Assembly: GCA_028455995.1 (NCBI GenBank)
Contig: JABELC010000002.1
Span: forward strand, 1,054,001-1,118,000
Source: Scleromitrula shiraiana
Taxonomy: Eukaryota > Ascomycota > Leotiomycetes > Helotiales > Sclerotiniaceae
Length of the DNA: 64,000 nt
Direction: 5' to 3'
A model generated the notes under the pieces. That model ran no database searches, was not told where the DNA came from, and worked only from the letters and a program-made list of their open reading frames with translations. This document shows, in pieces, positions 56,976 to 64,000 of this stretch (positions within the stretch are counted from its first letter, which is position 1; every line of letters starts with the position of its first letter). Both the position numbers and the translations under genes were made by a program.

Positions 56976-59900
56976 ATGTCGAACCCAGCAAAACGCAGCG
57001 CGAGTTTTGTCGATCTGACAGGCTCGGATGATGAGAATAATGTACCTCAACGCAAACAGCCGCGTCTCAGTCAAACTCCTCGTTTAAGTCAATACTCGTC
57101 CTCTCAATCTATGAGCGCTGTAGAAACTGGTCAGGAAAATGAAATTGTTGATCTCAGTCAAGATGGTGATGATTCGGGAGCTGGTTGGGCTCTTCTGGGT
57201 TTTATTGATAATAAGATTGTGGGCGTTAGATATTATAACGGATACGCAACACCTGGTGAGCAGGTTATGGTTAGAAGAGAGCCAGGTAATCCGTACGACT
57301 CCAACGCCATTCGAGTCAATAATGTTCATGGAACTCAAATTGGCCATCTTCCAAGAGATTTGGCTAGCAAACTTGCGCGTTATCTTGTACGTCATTCTTC
57401 GTTTATTGTGATGCTCATGGATATTAACTTTGAAATTTACAGGATGGTCGTCTCGGATTCAAGGTTGTAGCAGAGGGCACTCTTATTGGGGAGAAGGGCC
57501 CGTATGATTGCCCAATTCGCCTCAAGCTTTTTGGTTATACCGATGCTAATCGATTTGAATATTGTAAGTCATTCTGTATTGTTTTCGTGTATTTCCCACC
57601 AGCCCATAGCTCATTGCCAAACACTTCTTTACTTCAACATTATCCTGAGTTTCTTCTCATCTTTCGTTTTCGTACTCTATACTTTACTGATCTCGACTTC
57701 AGGGGAAGAACGAGTAAAGAATGAAGTGGGATTAAGAGTAAGGGGGGTCCCACAGAAAGCAAAGGCACCTGTTCAACCTCCTCCTCCGAGAACACATTTG
57801 GGGAATACATCTTCTCAAGCAGGTTCTAGTCAAGTACGGCCTATTCCACGTTCTCAACCTGTAATTGACCTTGCCCACGTTGTCGCACACAGTGTGAAGA
57901 TCAACCCTAGAGAAGTTGATAAGATGGTAGAGAAGCTAGGCGAGCCAGAGGAAGTCCTTTCTAAAATGCCAATGGCAGATCAGCCGGAAGACCTTGAGTC
58001 TCAATTACTTTCATATCAACGTCAAGGTCTCGCTTGGATGCTTGAGAAAGAAAATCCTGTACTGCCCCCTCTTGGATCCGAGAAAGTTGTGCAATTATGG
58101 ACACCTTCCAAGGAAAAAGCAAACATTTACACAAACATCGCTACACGCTATTCCGAAAAGACTCCAACACTTGCTAAAGGGGGTATTCTCGCAGATGATA
58201 TGGGACTTGGTAAAACTCTACAAGTCATCAGTCTCATTCTCGAAGGAGGTCCAGGTACGACTTTGATCCTTGCGCCGGTCAGTGTAATGTCAAACTGGCC
58301 TCAACAAATGGAGCGACACATCAAGAAAGACCGAGCTCTCAAGGTTCTAACTTATCATGGTAATAACAAGCTCAAGAAGATGACCCGTCGCGAGTTTGAA
58401 GAATACGATGTCGTTGTCACAAGTTATGGTATGCTTGTCTCAGAACTATTCAAAGGTGATAAAAAGGCTGGAACTGTTCCTTCTGCCGATGGATTGTTCT
58501 CAATGAAGTGGCACCGAATCGTTCTCGATGAAGGTCACCAGATTCGAAACCCAAACACAAAGGCTGCTGTTGCAGCTTGCAGCATTCTTGCTACTTCGAG
58601 ATGGGTACTAACCGGCACTCCTCTTGTCAATACTATTAAGGATTTTTACTCGATGATCAAGTTCCTAGGTATCACTGGAGGTCTTCATCAACTTGAGATA
58701 TTCAATTCGGTGTTCACACGTCCTTTGTAAGTATCACTCCTTGTTCAAATTTTTGGGATATAACTTGCTAACTATATGTAGATCTTGGGATGATGACAGG
58801 GCAAAGGCCTTGTTGCAAACAACAATGAGATCATTGTGTCTACGACGAGTGAAGGACATGAAGTTTGTGGGCTTGAAATTGCCTACCAAAACCGAGTTGA
58901 TTCATAGAATCCCATTCCGAAATGACGAAAGAAAGAAATATGACGCGTTGTGGTAAGTTACCTCAAATTATTTCATATCAGAGGTGTCTAACCTGAGGTA
59001 ATAGTGAGCAAGCCAGAGGCATGGCTCAAAAGTTCCAACAAGGATCGGGGTCCGGCCAAAAGAGTACCGTAACCTACACACATGTTCTCGAAGTTCTTCT
59101 ACGTATGCGACAGGTATGCGCTCACTGGAAGCTTTGTGAGTCCAGAATTGCTGGTCTCATGGCAGCCATTGAAGGAGATGATGTGGTCGTTCTCAACCAG
59201 GAAACCCGTCTCGCTCTCCAAATGCTTCTTCAAGTCAGCATTGACAACCACGAAGATTGCTCTATATGTCTCGAGGAGCTTCATGCTCCAGTCATCACTA
59301 CCTGCAAGCACGCCTTTGGCCGACATTGTATTGAGCGCACTATCGAGCTCCAGCACAAATGTCCAATGTGTCGCTCCCCTATTCAAAGCGCCGGTGATCT
59401 TGTTGAAGCAGCTGTGGAAACCGCAGGAGACGAAGAAATCAATACAGATGAACAATCTTCAAAGACAGAAGCACTCATGAAGATCATAAATGCTACACAC
59501 AAAGATCCACTTTCTAAGGTTGTGATTTTCTCTCAATGGACCTCTTTCCTTAACATTATTCAAAAACAACTTGACCAAGCTGGACTCAAATACGCCCGTA
59601 TTGATGGATCCATGAAGCCCGAGAAGCGCGATCGAGGAATGCAGGCCCTTGAAAAAGACCCCGAATGTCGCATCCTACTAGCCAGTCTCGCAGTCTGCTC
59701 TGTAGGTCTCAATCTCGTCGCAGCAGACACGGTCATCTTGGCAGATTCTTGGTGGGCACCAGCAATTGAAGATCAAGCTGTAGATCGTGTTCATCGATTG
59801 GGACAGAAGAGAGAAACTAAGGTTTGGAGATTGGTTATGGAGGATAGTATCGAGGAGAGAGTTCTTGAGATTCAGAGCGAGAAGAGAAAGTTGGTGGGTA

Positions 59901-59977
59901 CGGCTTTCAGAGAGAAGGTGAAGGGTGGAAAGGAAAAGGAGACGAGGATGGGTGATATTATGAAGCTTCTGGCTTGA
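56976..59977 (+). CDS. HIRAN-SNF2-RING ATPase (RAD5/HLTF-like)
   Basis: Exons 56976-57386, 57443-57563, 57703-58726, 58782-58952 and 59005-59977 give 899 aa. After a short Ser/Asp-rich head come a HIRAN domain (about residues 69-170: 'VGVRYYNGYATPGEQVMVRREPGNPYDSNAI'-like), the SNF2 ATPase with Walker A 'DDMGLGKT' (about 341) and the DExH-like box 'DEGHQ' (about 452), a C3HC4 RING ('CSICLE...CKHAFGRHC...CPMC', about 661-700), and helicase C ('VIFSQWTSFL', 'LLASLAVCSVGLNLVAAD', 'QAVDRVHRLGQ'). This order (HIRAN, split SNF2 with embedded RING) is that of Rad5/HLTF proteins, which remodel stalled forks and ubiquitinate PCNA. At 899 aa it is shorter than yeast Rad5 (1,169), so it may be a HIRAN-containing paralogue. 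Confidence 0.95.
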
Positions 59978-60553
59978 GTGGCTTGTTTATCGAATACTAA
60001 ATAAATGGTGTTGATTGGTTCTGGGATGGGGTTCTCTATGGGGTGGGTGGAGTTCTGGATTGGAAATATGCATGAATGGTTGGCTGGTTGGTTGGTTGGT
60101 TGGATTTATGGAGAATTGGGACCATTTTAGAACGGATTTGAGAAGCCAGTCTCAATGTTGTTAGATTGTTTTTGTATCTACATTGTAGTCAGCGCGAGCT
60201 GTACTCACTACTCTTTACCAGTAACATCAGAAATATAGATAATAAAAAGTATTACTTATGTAAAGTCTTTATTGAGTTATATACTCCGCGAGTTCCTAGA
60301 CCTGTGATGCAATGGCACACTTTTGTTTTGTATCTGGGAGGTATTGTAACTTAAGTTTTTCATTCTTTTTATGAGTATCTATGAATCTACAAAAGGGGGT
60401 ATAGAGTGCTGCTTGATAAGATTCAATCACGTCGCGCGACTGTACCATCCATACATACTTTTGATTGATATCCAACGCCGTGGTAGTACCAATACCAATA
60501 CCCCTATCCAAAAATCCCATCCCATGTCCAAATTATACAAAGTTATACAAAAA
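59978..60553. other. Convergent intergenic region with TTGG microsatellite
   Basis: Between the SNF2 and DMT 3' ends. It contains (TTGG)n at about 60078-60102. No gene is seen. Confidence 0.5.
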
Positions 60554-61952
60554 TCAATGTAACAACAATTCATCCTCACTCCTCCTATGATCATCCCCAT
60601 CCTCATCCAACCCCAAATCCAAAACATCCTCATCCTTCCCCTCGTCATCCTCCCCATCCAAAACCACCCCACCGCCCAATTCCAGCTCCTCGCCCGCCAA
60701 CAGCCCCTCTCCCTCCTCCCCACCCCTACTCTCTCCCCCCTCCAAATCCCGACTATCCTTCTCAGCTTCCTCTCTCCGTCCTATAATCACATTCCCCGCT
60801 ACCAGCATAGCAGCACCGAGGAACCATAACGGCGGTAAGCTTTCGGAAAATATCATGAATCCTAATACAGCCGTGATCATAAAATTCGACGATGTGTTTA
60901 TGATTGAGACTTGGACGGTGGATGTCCCGCGCGCAAGGGCCTTGGTGAATAGCGTCCACATTATGCCGTTGAAAATGAGGTTGAGGAGGAAGAATATCTA
61001 AGGGGGGAAGCGGGCGTATTAGTTTCGTGTACCTAGGATTCGGAGGGGAGGAAGTAGATAGGCATATGAGATTAACTTACTCCTCTAACGGCATATTCAA
61101 CCACTTTTTCTCCTTTCCCTAAGCCAAAGAATCCAGCAACATTTTCCGCAAAAGAAGTCGTAAGTTGGGTGGTCGTTCTATGTTCCGAGAAATAAATTGT
61201 TAGTATATTGATGTACGGCAGTAACTGTTCCATCGTTCCTTCTGCTTTCATGGCTTGCATTGACACCGGGAACTACCTGATATGCGCAGAAAGAAAATCC
61301 TTCCCTTTCCCTTAAACAATTTATTACAATTTCATCCAATTCAGAAACAGAATTATGAGCGCAAAATAGAGAAACTCTGAACCGACAATTTAGCAAACAC
61401 CCCATTGAACGCCGCACATGCACCACTAGCTACAGCCAATAAAATCCATTGCGATTTCCGACTTATATTATCCATGGTATCTTCTTCTTCTGCATTAATT
61501 TGCTCTTCCGTTATTCGTCCATCCGGAGAATTTTCAGCAGATGGTTGTTTTAGGGACGAAGACGAGGAGGAAGATGAAGATGATTGAGGTTGAGATAGCC
61601 TCGTAATCGCGGCGTAGGATTTCGAATCATTAGCCTTATTCACCTTGGCATTTCGATTGGCATTAGAACTATTATTGTTATTATTATCACTAGGAGGAGT
61701 GTTGGTATCTGCGATCCCTGCAACCGCAACTGTTGTGCCGCCTAAGAGGGGTTTACGTGGATCATCGGATGATACGGATACGGAAGAGTTATGATCCATG
61801 GTGGGACCGAGTGAAGAAGAAGTGGTGATGATGCCTGTTGGGAGTGTGAGAGTGAATGTGTCGTCGTTATTGGTGGTGGAATCATTGGAGGTGGTGGATG
61901 AGGAGAGGAGAGTGGATTTGGGGCGCGTTTTGCGCTTGGTTGGTCGTAACAT
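60554..61952 (-). CDS. DMT/EamA-type (TMEM42-like) membrane protein
   Basis: Exons 61952-61387, 61177-61081 and 60997-60554 give 368 aa. About 165 N-terminal residues are low complexity (Ser, Asn, Thr runs). Then come TM segments 'ILLAVASGACAAFNGVFAKL-TTTQLT', 'FFLLNLIFNGIMWTLFTKAL', 'VSIINTSSNFMITAVLGFMIF' and 'PLWFLGAAMLVAGNVIIG', the half-EamA layout of TMEM42-like proteins, followed by a long acidic Gly/Glu/Asp tail. The splice joins are in frame and TACTAAC precedes the first acceptor, but the first donor (GTCGGT) is weak. Substrate unknown. Confidence 0.8.
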
Positions 61953-63159
61953 TTTGGATAACCTGGATTTATAGTGGCTTTATAGGTATCAGATCTCGCG
62001 CCTTGGAGCTCCCTTTGTTTTGTTTGGAATGTAAGAAGTGTAGGAAAGTTACGGTGCCCGGGTCGGATAAGCATACCAAGTCTACGAGTAATAATATAAT
62101 CTTGGGGTGTGATTCTATTCATGCCTTAGAACTAGCTTATTAGTTCGTAGACACCTACAACATTTCCATTTACTCGAACCTTGAGATCCATGAAAAACTT
62201 CAGAAAAACATCTTCCGAATCCTAATAGATATGTATATGATACGAGATCATGCAAGAATAGTTCTATAGCAATGCGTTACTTGAATGTTATCGAGCATCA
62301 AAAAGTCAAATTTCACTGGTTGAAGAAATTGCAAGCAAACATATTCCCAACTGCATATCTAGCTGCTATCGAAAGTCTAGTAAAGTTACAAAACTTGTAT
62401 AGAGAATGCAATACTGTGGAGATGTACCTATTTGTGATTTCGGTGGGAGTTCTTAAAAAGAAAGCATTGTACTTGGCATAGCCTGCCTATTCTCATCGCA
62501 TTTTTAGATCTTAACATGCATATGCATGCAGATGAGATGGACACCACCTGCCTATATAATAAGTGCTGATACTCCGCGATAGAATATCTTATTCAAAGTG
62601 TGGGTCGAAGATGGAAAGAAACATTTGAAACAGATTGTTTTGCATCTGAACAGTTAGTTAGACCTTCCAGTTCACTTTACGCACAGCCACTTAGCGATTT
62701 CTGTCTAGTGACTGCAGTCCCTACCTACGCTGTTGGGGTCCGGCAATGATAGCAGGAGTAATTTTGTACCTACTCCCCCATACCATTTTCTACTCACTTC
62801 AACTTTCGGGAGGCGAAGTAAGGCTATTCTAATTCTCACTCGCGCAACTTGCACATCTTAGTGTTATAAATCATGGAATTTCATAAGGCAAGATGCTGGG
62901 GGCGGTTGTCACTACGACGTCGTCACAAATGATTGGTAATATCTTATGGTAGGGGGGTTTCTTCATGCCAACCTAACATGTTTGTGTTGTCTAAATTATA
63001 ACTACCTATCTGTATAGAAGCTTCTTCCTTTCCTCTGTGTTTCAATATGTATTACTTCAACCGTTAATTCCTTCAGTGTTTCATCAAATCCAAAGTTTAA
63101 CTTCTTCTACAAAGTCATTTTGAGTTCCAAATTTCCTTCTATCTCAAACGGTGTCAATC
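61953..63159. other. 1.2-kb divergent intergenic region, no gene seen
   Basis: Between the divergent DMT and seven-TM genes. A 69-codon frame at 62272-62481 lacks support. A palindromic TGCATATGCATGCA occurs near 62517. No element is assigned. Confidence 0.45.
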
Positions 63160-64000
63160 ATGATTAATCTAGACGGTAATATCTCACATCATGCCTTTCC
63201 TGCAAGTTTCATGTCGCTCAATAAAACTTGTCTAACATTCCAGGCGGTGGTATGGGTTTTCTATGGGCTTGCTATCATGTCTACTATGTTCAGAACAACA
63301 ATTCGCATTGGAAAGCATCGGCGGATGTTTCTTGATGATGCATTACTTCTTTTTGCCTGTGCATTCCTTACCTCTGCTACTGTAGTCGTCCATTTGGCAA
63401 CCGAGCCTTTGTACCGATTACAAGCAATAGTAGCTGATTCTCTACTTGTTACAGCAAGCTCTTTTGAGGATATAGTGAGGTTCGAAAACTTGTTTTTTGT
63501 TTATTTGTCTTTGACCTGGGTTGCCATATTTGCCGTCAAGTTCACCTTCCTATACTTTTTCGGAAAATTGGTGGACAAACTGCCTCCTCTCATCATCTAC
63601 TGGAAAATTGCATTCGGCGTTAATACAATCATATTTGGCTACTGCATTTCATCAAGCTTCATTCAGCACCCCTATCAGGGACTGGCCGTCAGTAAGAATT
63701 ACATTCAGCCTAAATTCCCTTCCTTTAGCTGATGAAGCATATAGCGCAATGTTCTATAGTTCCTAGTATTCGTCATAGATCAATGGCTCTTGGAGCTTTG
63801 ACAATTGTTGTAGATACAATATCCGACTTGATGAGTATATTTGACATCCGAGTCATCTTCTAAGCATTGTTATCTAACATGTAGATATTTTAGTTGTCGC
63901 CATTCCACTATCCCTGTTGTGGAAGGTCAAGCTCCGGCCTCAACGCAAACTCGGTTTAGGAGTCTTTCTCTGCTTGCAGTTTGTCATGGCTACGATAGCA
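63160..64000 (+). CDS. PTH11/rhodopsin-type seven-TM integral membrane protein (3' partial)
   Basis: Exons are 63160-63687, 63729-63834 and 63894 to the window edge. The visible 247 residues carry the fungal-specific rhodopsin-domain pattern: 'QAVVWVFYGLAIMSTMFRT', 'LDDALLLFACAF', 'AVKFTFLYFFGKL', 'HRSMALGALTIVVDTISDLM-IVAIPLSLLWKVKLRPQRKLGLGVFLCL'. The last block, a W-x-V-x-[IL]-R-x-[RQ]-x-K-L-G-L motif, is diagnostic. Such receptors include Pth11 of Magnaporthe, which senses surface cues, though most paralogues have unknown ligands. The N-terminus is uncertain: CTAACATTCCAG just before 'AVVWVF' looks like an acceptor, so a different first exon is possible. Confidence 0.85.

Noticed and set aside
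63166..63243. Intron from GGTAATATC to CTAACATTCCAG near the start of the seven-TM gene
   Set aside because: Removing it from the ATG at 63160 breaks the frame of the first helix. An alternative first exon remains possible, so it is noted only as an uncertainty.

Overview
This window is nuclear DNA of a filamentous ascomycete. Genes carry short GT-AG introns (mostly 45-100 nt, with TACTAAC/CTAAC-like branch sites), the tRNA gene has an intron at position 37/38, and the proteins are typical of Pezizomycotina. The AT-rich intergenic DNA and the protein flavour suggest a Leotiomycete (Botrytis/Sclerotinia-like), but that placement is inference from memory and was not tested.

Layout. (1) 1-4,000: the 3' part of a MATE transporter gene, a histidinol-phosphatase gene (HIS2-type) and an intron-containing tRNA-Arg(CCU). 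(2) 4,400-17,700 is a decayed, gene-poor island. It holds an FAD-linked oxidoreductase remnant and an MFS transporter remnant that have both lost their 5' ends at the same point, one intact small secreted protein, a divergent mitochondrial-carrier-like gene, a C2H2 zinc-finger relic with CpA-type nonsense changes, and an F-box relic fused to a membrane-protein-like tail. Between them are several families of short degenerate tandem and dispersed repeats. (3) 17,771-64,000 is a dense housekeeping segment: cytoplasmic dynein heavy chain, TOM20, EXO84, PP2A catalytic subunit, a FAR1-like domain protein, TYW1, an AA9 polysaccharide monooxygenase with a CBM18 tail, HSP10, a HAL4/SAT4-type kinase, mitochondrial uL11 (MRPL19), an SVF1-like protein, a divergent histone H4 variant, a PMP3-family protein with a 20-nt micro-exon, a HIRAN-SNF2-RING (RAD5/HLTF-like) ATPase, a DMT/EamA-type membrane protein, and the start of a PTH11/rhodopsin-type seven-TM protein running off the right edge.

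There is no operon logic. Shared intergenic regions between divergent pairs (TOM20/EXO84, MRPL19/SVF1, PMP3-like/SNF2) may act as bidirectional promoters. Three genes concern mitochondrial biogenesis (TOM20, HSP10, uL11m). The clearest regulatory element is a perfect three-unit heat-shock element about 115 bp upstream of the HSP10 start codon.

Exon borders were placed by hand from splice consensus, reading-frame continuity and remembered family patterns. No alignment or transcript data were available.
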